Shown here in pieces: positions 1-6,777 of a DNA stretch of 11,720 nt. This stretch comes from JBBRLA01 sp038231615 (GTDB lineage Bacteria > Myxococcota_A > Polyangia > Palsa-1104 > JAEUJZ01). Position 1 is the first letter of the stretch. Each line of letters starts with the position of its first letter. The DNA lies in contig JBBRLA010000227.1 in assembly GCA_038231615.1 (NCBI GenBank), positions 1 to 11,720 of the forward strand, in the 5' to 3' direction. Position numbers and translations under genes: made by a program. Below the pieces are notes generated by a model. The model was not told the origin of the DNA and did no database searches. It saw only the letters and a list, made by a program, of their open reading frames with translations.

Positions 1-711
1 GGCGGCGCCCGGCCCCTGCTGGAGATCTGCCAGAAGACGACGTCGACCCCGGTGCGGCGGGCGTGCTACGGCGGGGCGCAGCTCCAAGCCCTGCGCCATC
101 CGAACGCCATGCCGGATCTCCTGTCCGAGCTGCGCAAGGTCCCGCCGCCAGGCGACGAGGCGCGGACGCGGGCCATGCTTTCGCTACTGGACGAACTGTG
201 GGGAGTCAATCGCGAGGCGCCGCAAGCGCCGCGGTTCATCGATCGCGAAGCGCCGCAGGCGCCGCGGTTCATCGATCGCGAAGCGCCGCAGGCGCCGCGG
301 TTCATCGACCCGCGGCAGATCGAGATCTTTCTGTCCCGGGGGGTGCGGGCGATGCTGCCGCTCCTGCCCGAGGTCGCTGACCCGACCTGGCTGCTCACCG
401 CAGACGAACACCGGGAGCACGCCGTGCGGCGGCTGCCGGTGTCGGCGATGTTCCCCAGAAAGGAGATCGCCCCGGGGGTCAAGGCTGCCTGGGACCGCTT
501 CGTGCGGACCACCCAGATGCCGGTGGAGCCCCGGGAGTACAAGCGCCCAGTGGTGCGCAGCGAACCCAGGGTGGGCAGGAATGACCCCTGCCCGTGCAAG
601 AGCCAGAAGAAGTACAAGCACTGCTGCGCCGGCAAGCAGCCTGAGAAACCCGCCGCCGCGAAAGAGGACGGCCCGAGACTGCCCGAGAAGCCCGCCCCGG
701 AGCGGGGCTGA
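1..711 (+). CDS. SEC-C motif protein, 3' part (5' end outside window)
   Basis: The frame is open from base 1, so the gene begins upstream; GTG at 52 is only an internal candidate. The 236 visible residues end in a SEC-C motif at bases 571-627, with Cys at visible residues 197, 199, 208 and 209 (CxC-x8-CC). SEC-C motifs bind zinc and are best known from the SecA C-terminus, where they contact SecB and ribosomes, but they also occur at the ends of many unrelated proteins. Here the usual Gly-Ser-Gly after the CxC is Lys-Ser-Gln. A Pro/Lys/Glu-rich tail follows. Upstream lies a helical region of no recognised family, interrupted by three tandem 11-residue units (REAPQAPRFID) encoded by the 33-bp repeat at 211-309. 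The gene converges on the next one with 21 bp between stop codons. The motif is secure; the function of the whole protein is unknown. Confidence 0.8.
   Translation, partial: GGARPLLEICQKTTSTPVRRACYGGAQLQALRHPNAMPDLLSELRKVPPPGDEARTRAMLSLLDELWGVNREAPQAPRFIDREAPQAPRFIDREAPQAPRFIDPRQIEIFLSRGVRAMLPLLPEVADPTWLLTADEHREHAVRRLPVSAMFPRKEIAPGVKAAWDRFVRTTQMPVEPREYKRPVVRSEPRVGRNDPCPCKSQKKYKHCCAGKQPEKPAAAKEDGPRLPEKPAPERG
211..309 (-). repeat. 33-bp palindromic in-frame repeat, 3 tandem units
   Basis: There are three near-identical 33-bp units at 211-243, 244-276 and 277-309. On the plus strand they read REAPQAPRFID three times. In the orientation of the other copies (minus strand here) each unit contains the stem halves GCGGCGCC and GGCGCTTCGC around a TGC loop, with a TT bulge. 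The same element occurs at 7412-7444 (31 of 33 bases identical to the unit) and, as a diverged subfamily, at 5512-5586. The unit is free of stop codons in five of six frames, so it can insert without breaking most reading frames. Confidence 0.85.
694..708. terminator. Possible stem-loop between convergent genes
   Basis: GCCCCG (694-699) and CGGGGC (703-708) form a perfect 6-bp stem with a 3-base loop, ending just before the stop codon of the SEC-C gene. It lies between two convergent genes only 21 bp apart. No T-run follows on either strand, so it is not a canonical Rho-independent terminator. Confidence 0.25.
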
Positions 712-732
712 ACCGTGGACCCACGCCCCAAG

Positions 733-1596
733 TCACAGGCGCGGCCGGTCGAGGTGCAGGCGGAACCACTCCACTACGGTTTCCCGCAGGAGCGCCATGC
801 CACCGGCGAGCGCCTCGGGCTGCGGCCCTTCCGTGGCCGGGGGACCCAGGTGATGACCCAGGCCGGGCAGCGTCCGGTCCACCAGCCACTCGGGGTAGCC
901 CCGCTGCGCATAGTGGGGGCGCAGGGCATCGCGCAGGGCGCGGGTGTCCGCGGGCGGAAAGTGCACATCCAGGGCCCCGTGCAGAAGGAGCAGCGCCGCG
1001 GGCGGCTCGCGCTGGGCGATGTCTGCGGCGCGGCCCAGGGGATCCGCCCGGCGGGCGGCTGCGCGGGCGGCTGCCGACCAAGTGTAGGGGGCGCCGGACT
1101 GGCGCTCGGCGTGGGCCACAGCGGCGAAGGGGTTCTTCGGCGCGTTGAGGGTCACCGCGGCGGCGATGCCCACCCGTCCCGCGAGCAGGGCGAACTGCAC
1201 TGCGGCGCCGCCCTCCGCCACCCCGAAAAGCCCGATGCCCCCCGCAAGACGCAGCCGCGCCCGCCCCTTCAGCGCCTCGATGACCCCGGGCAGATCGCGC
1301 ACCGCGCCATCGAGGGCCGGGAGGTAGCGCTGCATGAGGAAGTCCTCTGGCGAACACGGCCCCTCGCCGGCGTCGACGTCCTTGGGCCGGTCCCCGCCGC
1401 CCGGCAGCCCGAGGTACGCCTTGTACGCCTGGACCTCGTCGAGGGGCAGCGCGGCCAGAAGCGCGGCCTCGTTCTCCGGCGGCCCGAAGCCGTGCCACAA
1501 AACGATGAGCGGGGCTGCCTGATGTCCATCGTCATGGGGCGGGTGGCGCAGGAGCACGGGGACCCCGGCGGCGACCAAGGACTCGGTTTCGGCCAT
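733..1596 (-). CDS. Alpha/beta-hydrolase-fold protein lacking the Ser nucleophile
   Basis: This is a 287-aa protein with alpha/beta-hydrolase landmarks: a strand followed by His35-Gly36 (LWHGFG, the usual oxyanion region), a nucleophile elbow at residues 125-130 (GVAEGG), an acid residue Asp210 in HGALD, and His248/249 after LPGLG. In active members the elbow is G-x-S-x-G-G. Here the codon at 1216-1218 is GCG (Ala127), so the nucleophile is missing while the acid and His positions remain. No signal peptide is visible, so it is probably cytoplasmic. The ATG at 1594-1596 is chosen because the elbow and first strand lie downstream of it and longer versions run into the neighbouring gene; no clear Shine-Dalgarno precedes it. 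It lies 88 bp downstream of the lipoprotein gene on the same strand. It may be a pseudoenzyme or use unusual chemistry; the substrate is unknown. Confidence 0.75.
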   Translation of the reverse strand: MAETESLVAAGVPVLLRHPPHDDGHQAAPLIVLWHGFGPPENEAALLAALPLDEVQAYKAYLGLPGGGDRPKDVDAGEGPCSPEDFLMQRYLPALDGAVRDLPGVIEALKGRARLRLAGGIGLFGVAEGGAAVQFALLAGRVGIAAAVTLNAPKNPFAAVAHAERQSGAPYTWSAAARAAARRADPLGRAADIAQREPPAALLLLHGALDVHFPPADTRALRDALRPHYAQRGYPEWLVDRTLPGLGHHLGPPATEGPQPEALAGGMALLRETVVEWFRLHLDRPRL

Positions 1597-1684
1597 GTTC
1601 AGTCGTAGCAGGGGGAGCGGTGGAGGGCAAGGCAGGGTCGCTGACGCCGCTGCGCCGGGCAGAGGAAGCGGCGCGACCGCGGCG

Positions 1685-2767
1685 CTACGGGTTCTCTCGC
1701 ACCGCTGTGAAGCCGATGCCGACGGAGAGCGAGTCCTTCTGGGTGCCCTTGGGCACCGGCATCCACACCCCGCCGGAGAAGGCCTGGACATCTGGCGCCA
1801 GCACATTCTGGATAAGGGAGTTGGCCTGCACCTCCGCGGGGAGGATCACGCAGGTCGTGGGGCTCTTGGCGCAACAATCGGCGGCCACCTTGCACTTGTT
1901 CTGGCTGATTGGGTTGCTCATGTCCTCGAAGAGCTTGATGATCGTCTGGCTGGTGCCGCCGGTCGGGTCGGCGTGGATCGAGTCGGTCAGGAGCTGGGCG
2001 ATCGCCGGGATGATCATTCCGTCGATGTCCGCCTTTCGGATGACGCCGTGGATCTGCCCGCTCAGGATTCCGTTCCCGTCGATCCGCCCCTGCACATGGG
2101 CCCCGTACACCGTCAAGGGCAGGATGCCCCCACCCAGCGGCAGCGCGAAGAAGATCTGGCGCACCTCGGCGGGTTTCAGCTTGCTGGGGACGATGGTGCT
2201 CATATTGCCGGCGACGGCGCACTCGGACAGGTCCGCGGGGGCGAAGTTGGGATCGAGGGTAAAGTGATCGTTGCCGTCATACCTGGGCGGGGAGGGCGAG
2301 GGCGAGGCGGTGCCGACGACCAGGCTGCCACAGGCGTCTTTCAGGTCGAGGGTGGCGACGTCCATCAGGAAGACCGTTTTGCCGGCGGCCACCGCCATGT
2401 CCACCGGCCCTTGCAAGTCAAACCCCGCCGCGGAGATCGCGCCGATGATCGACTTGAGCTGGTTCTGGGGCCGGCCCCCGCCGTCGATGTCGATGGCAAA
2501 GCTCATCGTACCGGGAAGCATGATGGAGTGGGTGGCATAGTGAGTGATGGGGAGGCCGGCAAAGTCCGGCACCGGCGAGGCCAGGTCGTTGCGGACCAAA
2601 AGGTCAGGCAAGCCCGCGTCCGGACCGAGCGGGGGATCGACGCACTGCCGGGCGTTCGCGTCGCACACCCGGTTGCCCGTGCAGTCCTGATCGGTGGCAC
2701 AGCCATCCGACTGCTTCGAGCACGCAGCGGACGTGATGAAGAGCAGAAAAATCAACCCTTTGCGCAT
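1685..2767 (-). CDS. Cys-containing lipoprotein, unknown function
   Basis: This is a 360-aa protein starting with a lipoprotein signal peptide (MRKGLIFLLFITSAAC). The lipobox Cys is residue 16, so the mature protein is predicted to be lipid-anchored in the envelope. Ser at +2 argues against inner-membrane retention by the usual Asp rule. Immediately after it is a Cys-rich stretch (Cys23, 29, 35 and 42, with D-x-D-C spacing), a pattern common near the N-termini of myxobacterial surface lipoproteins and probably disulfide-bonded. The body has beta-rich segments and a second Cys cluster (NKCKVAADCC) in the C-terminal third. No enzymatic motif is seen. The start is well supported: AGGAGG lies about 8 bases upstream of the ATG at 2765-2767. 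It lies 134 bp downstream of the kinase gene, with no obvious terminator or promoter between them, so co-transcription is possible. Confidence 0.8.
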   Translation of the reverse strand: MRKGLIFLLFITSAACSKQSDGCATDQDCTGNRVCDANARQCVDPPLGPDAGLPDLLVRNDLASPVPDFAGLPITHYATHSIMLPGTMSFAIDIDGGGRPQNQLKSIIGAISAAGFDLQGPVDMAVAAGKTVFLMDVATLDLKDACGSLVVGTASPSPSPPRYDGNDHFTLDPNFAPADLSECAVAGNMSTIVPSKLKPAEVRQIFFALPLGGGILPLTVYGAHVQGRIDGNGILSGQIHGVIRKADIDGMIIPAIAQLLTDSIHADPTGGTSQTIIKLFEDMSNPISQNKCKVAADCCAKSPTTCVILPAEVQANSLIQNVLAPDVQAFSGGVWMPVPKGTQKDSLSVGIGFTAVRENP

Positions 2768-2901
2768 GGATGGTGCCTCCTGCGGCGAAGGGTAGATCGA
2801 AGAGCAAGGAGGGGCAAGGGCCGCGGGGCGTTGCGGTTATTCCTCGTCGGGGAGCTGAATGGAGTTCGGGGGCGGCGGGATGGACAGATCCGGCCACGGG
2901 C

Positions 2902-3954
2902 TCAGCGCGGGAACCACAACGTGAATGACGCCCCCGCCTCGGGCGTGCTGGCCACCTGGATCTTGCCGCCGCTGGCCAGGCAAAGCCGTCGGGTGATCCC
3001 CAGCCCCAGCCCTCGCGCCGTGCCGCCCCGGGTGGTGAAGCCGTCCTCGAAAATCCGCGGCAGGTCCGCATCGCGGATGCCCACGCCGCTGTCCCGCACG
3101 CTCAGCGCCACCCCGGCCTCGTCGACGAAGGCCTCGATGTCGACCTGCCCCCCATCCACCGTCGCCGCCACCGCGTTCTCCAGCAGGTTCACCAGCATCT
3201 GCCGCAGCCGATCCGGGTCCACCCGCAGCGCCGGAATGGGCGCCTGGCAGCGCAGCCGCACCCGCGAGCGCGCCCCTTTATCGGGCAGGTTCACCTCGAT
3301 CACATCCCGCAGGAGCCGCAGCGGCGACAGGGTCCCCGGGCCCGCCGTGGCCGACGTCTCGCCCAGGGTGTAGGACGAGAGGAGCCGCCCCAGCCGGTCG
3401 GCTTCCTCCTCGATGGTGCGCAAGAGGCGCGTCCGCATCGCCGCGTCCGCGTCCGGCCGCCCGAGCACCTGCGCCGCCGCCCCGATCGCCGCCAGCGGGT
3501 TCTTTGCCTCGTGGGTGAAGTCGCGCATCTGGTGGGCGTAATCGGCGAGTTGCGAGAGCCGCAACCACATCTTCAGCTTCGCCTCCAGAAGGTCCACGCT
3601 GAAAGGCTTGGCGATGAAGTCGCTGATGCCGCTGCGGTAGGCCCGCTTCTGGGTGGCCGAGTCGGTCTGGGCGGTGATTGCCAGCACCGGCACATCGTCC
3701 AGCTCCGGCCGCTGCCGGATGTGCCCGAGCAGACCGAACCCATCGATGCCGGGCAGCACCAGATCCAGCGTGATCAGCGCTGGCCGCCTCTCGGATAGCG
3801 CCTTCAGCGCCTGCCCCCCGTCGCGAGCGCGGTGAAGCTGCACCTTCATCGGCGCCATCAGGGCGGCCAGCAGATCGGCAATCGAGGCCTGGTCCTCGAT
3901 GACCAGCACCAGCGGCGGCTGCTTCGCCTGCAAGCTCGTGCTACTGGTCGACAT
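2902..3954 (-). CDS. Hybrid REC-histidine kinase
   Basis: This is a 350-aa soluble protein with an N-terminal receiver domain (about 14-125) joined to a histidine kinase core. Receiver residues: acidic pair Glu20-Asp21, phospho-acceptor Asp64 (LDLVLPG), Thr94, and Lys116 in AKPF. The H-box has His148 in HEAKNPL. The ATPase domain has the N-box at Asn260 (LLENA), G1 DSGVGI (288-293), the F-box FEDGF and G2 GLGLG (315-319). All key residues are present, so both phosphotransfer activities look intact. There is no membrane segment or sensor domain, so input should come through phosphorylation of the receiver by another kinase. The start at 3952-3954 has GAGG directly abutting it and a weak AGGA further up; no better in-frame start exists. 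It is divergent from the pseudopilin operon, which could be its target (inference). No cognate response regulator gene is in the window. Confidence 0.92.
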   Translation of the reverse strand: MSTSSTSLQAKQPPLVLVIEDQASIADLLAALMAPMKVQLHRARDGGQALKALSERRPALITLDLVLPGIDGFGLLGHIRQRPELDDVPVLAITAQTDSATQKRAYRSGISDFIAKPFSVDLLEAKLKMWLRLSQLADYAHQMRDFTHEAKNPLAAIGAAAQVLGRPDADAAMRTRLLRTIEEEADRLGRLLSSYTLGETSATAGPGTLSPLRLLRDVIEVNLPDKGARSRVRLRCQAPIPALRVDPDRLRQMLVNLLENAVAATVDGGQVDIEAFVDEAGVALSVRDSGVGIRDADLPRIFEDGFTTRGGTARGLGLGITRRLCLASGGKIQVASTPEAGASFTLWFPR

Positions 3955-3987
3955 CCTCGCCGGGCATCCTGATAAGCATCAGTTTAA

Positions 3988-4016
3988 ATTCGACTCTCTG
4001 CCCGACTCAAAGTCAA
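3988..4016 (-). promoter_or_regulatory. Sigma-70-like promoter candidate for the kinase gene
   Basis: On the minus strand TTGACT (4016-4011, 5 of 6 to the -35 consensus) is followed after exactly 17 bases by TCGAAT (3993-3988, 4 of 6 to the -10 consensus, keeping the AAT end). This would start transcription about 27 bases before the kinase ATG. Sigma-70 consensus matches are only a rough guide in GC-rich deltaproteobacteria. Confidence 0.45.
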
Positions 4017-4090
4017 GAAATTTGCGTCACGCTCCCTCGTCTTTTGGGTCATTTGGAGGGATCAAACCTCCGGCGCACCCCCGGCACATT

Positions 4091-4131
4091 GCGATCAGTG
4101 GCTGGGCGCACTGCGATCAGTGGCTGGGCGC
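4091..4131. repeat. Tandem 19-bp direct repeat upstream of the pseudopilin promoter
   Basis: Two identical copies of GCGATCAGTGGCTGGGCGC lie at 4091-4109 and 4113-4131, with a period of 22 bp (about two helical turns). They end about 100 bp upstream of the sigma-54-like promoter, where enhancer-binding activators usually bind. A role as activator sites is inferred; a simple recent duplication is the alternative. Confidence 0.6.
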
Positions 4132-4232
4132 CTGCCCGTCCCTGCTGTCTCCAGCCATCAACACGAGGCACCCAGGCCGCAACTTCGGCCGCAGATCGGG
4201 GTAAACTGAGCACTAACGTCGCGGATCCCGGC

Positions 4233-4249
4233 CTGGCGCCGCGCTTGCA
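4233..4249 (+). promoter_or_regulatory. Sigma-54-type promoter for the pseudopilin operon
   Basis: CTGGCGCCGCGCTTGCA matches the sigma-54 consensus YTGGCACGRNNNTTGCW at all specified positions except two, with the invariant GG and GC elements correctly spaced. Transcription would start near 4260, leaving a leader of about 27 bases before GTG 4287. Sigma-54 control of pilin genes is well known in Myxococcus and Pseudomonas, which fits the downstream genes. Confidence 0.6.
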
Positions 4250-4286
4250 GTAGGAAACAGCCAGCAGCCTGGCAGAGAAGGACACA

Positions 4287-4865
4287 GTGCCGATGTCGAG
4301 CGTGAAGATCTACTGGACCCTGACTCAGACCCCGGGAGGTCACGCCGCCCTGGTGGTGCTGCTTCTCGCCCTGTGCGTGTCCACCGTCACCGACCTGCGG
4401 CAGCGCAAGATCTGGAACTACGCCACCTTCCCGGCGGCCCTGCTGGGCTTCGTCCTGCACGGCTACCTGGGCGGTGGGTGGATGCTCCTGTCCAGCGTCG
4501 TCGCCTTCGCCCTTTGGCTTTCGGCCGGCATCGCCGTGTGGACCACCGGGGGCGTCGGGGCCGGCGACATCAAGATGCTGGCCGCCATGGGGGCCCTCAT
4601 CGGCTTCTGGCCGGCGTTCTGGGCCTACTTCATCAGCAACCTGACCATGGTGGCCTACCTGCCCGTACGCTGGCTGGTCCAGGGCACCTTGATAGCGAAC
4701 CTCCGGCTCATTGGCACCTGGCTGCACTCGCTGCTCTCGCCGGGCACCAAGGTCATCCACTTCACGCCGGTGGGCATGGAAGACAAAACACCGCACGCGC
4801 CGCTTTTCCTTTTCGGCGTGATCGCAACGATGATCCTCTCGCATTACGGGGTGCTCCCATGGTGA
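4287..4865 (+). CDS. TadV/CpaA-type prepilin peptidase (A24 family)
   Basis: This is a 192-aa polytopic inner-membrane aspartic protease that cleaves prepilin and pseudopilin leaders after Gly. The two catalytic Asp residues are visible: Asp36 in TDLRQRKI and Asp94 in the GxGD motif (GAGDIKM). Hydrophobic segments lie at about 20-33, 45-59, 65-86, 100-126 and 172-190. Length and layout fit the short CpaA/TadV class, which lacks the N-terminal methylase domain of PilD. Start choice is between GTG 4287 (AGAAGGA about 5 bases upstream) and ATG 4293 (about 11 bases from the same site); GTG is preferred on spacing. It is first in the operon, behind the sigma-54-like promoter, and its stop overlaps the next gene (ATGGTGA), which suggests translational coupling. 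Likely substrates are the TadE-like pseudopilins downstream. Confidence 0.88.
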   Translation: MPMSSVKIYWTLTQTPGGHAALVVLLLALCVSTVTDLRQRKIWNYATFPAALLGFVLHGYLGGGWMLLSSVVAFALWLSAGIAVWTTGGVGAGDIKMLAAMGALIGFWPAFWAYFISNLTMVAYLPVRWLVQGTLIANLRLIGTWLHSLLSPGTKVIHFTPVGMEDKTPHAPLFLFGVIATMILSHYGVLPW

Positions 4866-5437
4866 AGTCCCAGTCCTTCGTCTCTTCTCGCGTTCTGCGC
4901 GTCCTTTCCGCCGGGCGGAAGTTTCTTCGCGAGGAGCGGGGAGACATCGCGCCGGCCACTTATCTGATGGCGCTCATCCCGACGCTGATTTTCATTTTCT
5001 TCGCCTTCGACACCGGCATCAGCAAGGGCACCCGCCTGGCGGTGGAGTATGCCGCCTTCTGCGGCGCTCGTGCCGCCGCCACCCAGATCCCCAAGGGGGA
5101 CCAGCAGGGTGCCTGTGTCAGCGGCGACGAAAAGGCCGCCATCAAGCGGGCCGCCGCCGCCTGCCTGGCCTCGGTGGTGAAGAAGAACAACTCCCTGCCG
5201 ATGGAGTTGCCCGGCGCCCTTACCCGCCTCATCGACAGGGCCGAGCAGCGCACCGAGGTGGAGATCCAGAACCAGAGCGGGGGCAGCGCCACCTGCTTCG
5301 GCCACAACGACGTGGTCCAGGTCGAGGTGTCCTACAAGCACGACATGTACTTCCCGTTCTCACCCCTTAACTGGGGCGGGAACCGCCCGATTACCATCAA
5401 GGCCACGGCACAAGCCATGCTTCATACCATCAAGTAG
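4859..5437 (+). CDS. TadE-like pseudopilin
   Basis: This is a 192-aa protein with a basic N-terminus ending in EERGD, one membrane helix (about 33-50, LMALIPTLIFIFFAF) and an extracytoplasmic domain. This layout is typical of TadE-like minor pseudopilins, as is the AAFCGARAAA stretch after the helix. The Glu normally found 5 residues after the cleavage Gly (Gly28) is Ala here (sequence D-I-A-P-A), so processing by the upstream peptidase is uncertain. The start may be ATG 4859 or GTG 4862; both overlap the peptidase stop codon. There are Cys residues at 68 and later in the domain (GACVSG, AACLA, ATCFG), which could form disulfides. Which minor pseudopilin class it belongs to cannot be told from the sequence alone. 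Confidence 0.75.
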   Translation: MVKSQSFVSSRVLRVLSAGRKFLREERGDIAPATYLMALIPTLIFIFFAFDTGISKGTRLAVEYAAFCGARAAATQIPKGDQQGACVSGDEKAAIKRAAAACLASVVKKNNSLPMELPGALTRLIDRAEQRTEVEIQNQSGGSATCFGHNDVVQVEVSYKHDMYFPFSPLNWGGNRPITIKATAQAMLHTIK

Positions 5438-5488
5438 GCCCACAAGAACCCAAGGCCAGAAGCAAGAAAAGAAGTAAAGGCCACCACC

Positions 5489-6763
5489 ATGACCACGCAA
5501 AAGACGCCGTTTGTGAACCGCGACGCCACCGGCGTTTCGCGAGCTGAGAACCGCGACGCCGCCGGCGTTTCGCGAGCTGTGAACCCTTCCTTCCGCCGGG
5601 CTCCCGCAGTGCGCCGGTTGCTGCGGCAGCGCGGCTCGATCCTGGTGCTGACGCTGCTGGCCATCGGGATGATCGCCGGGGCCTACCTGTACATCGCGGT
5701 CATCGGCAGCCGCTCCGCCGAGATCACCCGGGCGCGCACCTCCGCCGACGCCACCGCCATGGCCGCGGCGACGGTGAAGGCGCGGGCGCTGAACTACGAG
5801 GCGTTCATCCTTTTGGCCGACACGGTGCTTCTGCCCCTGGGGCAAGTGTCGCAGAACATCAGCACCGCACAGGAGACCTTCTTCGCAACGGTGTGCGTGC
5901 CGTGCATTCTGGGCTGCGAGTTCTGCCCCCTGTGCGCCAAGTGCATCGAATATGGGGACTCGCAAATCCCGACCACCAGCGGCAAGCGGCCCAACGTGGA
6001 CAAGCAGGTCACCGACTGGCTGGACGGCCTGGAGGCCATGGCCGGGGCGCTGGACAGCGTCGGGCCCTACTGGGCCGAGGAGACCGCCGTGCTTGTGGGC
6101 CTGAACCGGCCGAGCTACGGTGGGCCGAGCAGCCACGGCGTCAGCGTCGCCGCGTCCTTCCCGCTGCCAGACAACTACGAGCAATGCGGCAAGCTAGGCA
6201 TCGAGATGATCTCCAACACCGAGAAGGTCCAGGGGCGCGAAGCGTGCCACGATCGGGCGTACTACGAGTTTACCTATCTCAGCGAGATCGCGCCCCACTT
6301 CGACCCGATCTTCAGCGGCTTCAACATCGCCGGCGAGGGCCTGATCGGCAAGCTGCTGACCGCGGGCGCCGACTGCGACAAGGCCAACAAGGTGCCCAAG
6401 CTCTCGGACAACTGGAAGAAGTTCAAGTATTCCCGCGGCATGGCCCTGGAGCTTCAGCCGAACGATCACTGGCAGCTCAGCTACCTGGAGGCGCTGCGCC
6501 AGACCAGCCCGCCCAAGATGCTGGAGACCGGCTGGCTCCTGGGCATCGGCTGCGCCGAGCACTACGCCCAGGATCACCAGGACCAGGAAAGCCTGTGGCA
6601 CATGGACTGGCGTGCGCGGCTGGTCCCGTGCGAATATGATAAGCCGGAGAACGCGCAGCAGGTCACCCAGTGTGGCGGCAACTCCGCCCCCGGGTCCCAG
6701 GCGATTCAAGTGCAGTTCCGTCGCGAGATGGCCCTGAACATCGCCAAGGACTGGAAGTGGTAG
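5489..6763 (+). CDS. TadG-like envelope protein with Cys cluster and in-frame repeat
   Basis: This is a 424-aa protein. After a basic N-terminus, LRQRGS leads into one membrane helix (about 50-73), then SRSAEITRARTSADATAMAAA, the ADA(x)A pattern typical of TadG/TadE-type proteins. TadG proteins anchor in the inner membrane and support Flp pilus assembly. A striking cluster of six Cys (136, 139, 143, 146, 149, 152; spacing 2-3-2-2-2) follows in the extracytoplasmic part. The remainder (to 424) matches no family I recognise. Residues 9-32 come from two units of the 33-bp repeat (NRDATGVSRAE, NRDAAGVSRAV). The ATG at 5489 has AAAGG 8 bases upstream; it is 51 bp after the TadE-like gene and 14 bp before the next one. 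There is no E5 at the RG site, consistent with TadG proteins not being processed. Confidence 0.7.
   Translation: MTTQKTPFVNRDATGVSRAENRDAAGVSRAVNPSFRRAPAVRRLLRQRGSILVLTLLAIGMIAGAYLYIAVIGSRSAEITRARTSADATAMAAATVKARALNYEAFILLADTVLLPLGQVSQNISTAQETFFATVCVPCILGCEFCPLCAKCIEYGDSQIPTTSGKRPNVDKQVTDWLDGLEAMAGALDSVGPYWAEETAVLVGLNRPSYGGPSSHGVSVAASFPLPDNYEQCGKLGIEMISNTEKVQGREACHDRAYYEFTYLSEIAPHFDPIFSGFNIAGEGLIGKLLTAGADCDKANKVPKLSDNWKKFKYSRGMALELQPNDHWQLSYLEALRQTSPPKMLETGWLLGIGCAEHYAQDHQDQESLWHMDWRARLVPCEYDKPENAQQVTQCGGNSAPGSQAIQVQFRREMALNIAKDWKW
5512..5586 (+). repeat. 33-bp palindromic in-frame repeat, 2 units plus remnant
   Basis: Units lie at 5512-5544 and 5545-5577, differing at two positions, and a 9-base remnant (TGTGAACCC) follows to 5586. 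The stem halves are GCGACGCC and GGCGTTTCGC. Over 29 aligned bases, 25 match the unit at 211-309; two of the four changes form a stem pair that switches from G:C to A:T together. It is read in a different frame from the other copies, giving NRDATGVSRAE-type peptides. Confidence 0.8.
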
Positions 6764-6777
6764 AGGAGATCCGAATC

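Larger units (their letters stand above)
3955..4286. other. 332-bp divergent intergenic regulatory region
   Basis: This non-coding stretch separates the leftward kinase from the rightward pseudopilin operon. It is less GC-rich near the kinase end. It holds a sigma-70-like promoter candidate facing left (3988-4016), a 19-bp tandem direct repeat (4091-4131), a short inverted repeat GGAGG/CCTCC (4055-4071) and a sigma-54-like promoter facing right (4233-4249). Open frames across it have no recognisable protein features. Confidence 0.7.

Noticed and set aside
211..309. CRISPR-like array of regular repeats
   Set aside because: The 33-bp units are directly adjacent with no spacers and lie within a coding frame.
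184..621. Minus-strand open frames across the SEC-C gene
   Set aside because: The plus frame carries the SEC-C motif; the antisense frames stay open because of high GC and the repeat unit, which lacks stops in five frames.
1595..3373. Long plus-strand open frame (592 codons)
   Set aside because: It runs opposite to genes with clear lipobox, kinase and hydrolase features; it is a GC-rich antisense shadow with no domain signal.
4158..4844. Minus-strand open frame over the prepilin peptidase
   Set aside because: The plus frame has both catalytic Asp motifs and membrane helices; the antisense product is a charged low-complexity shadow.
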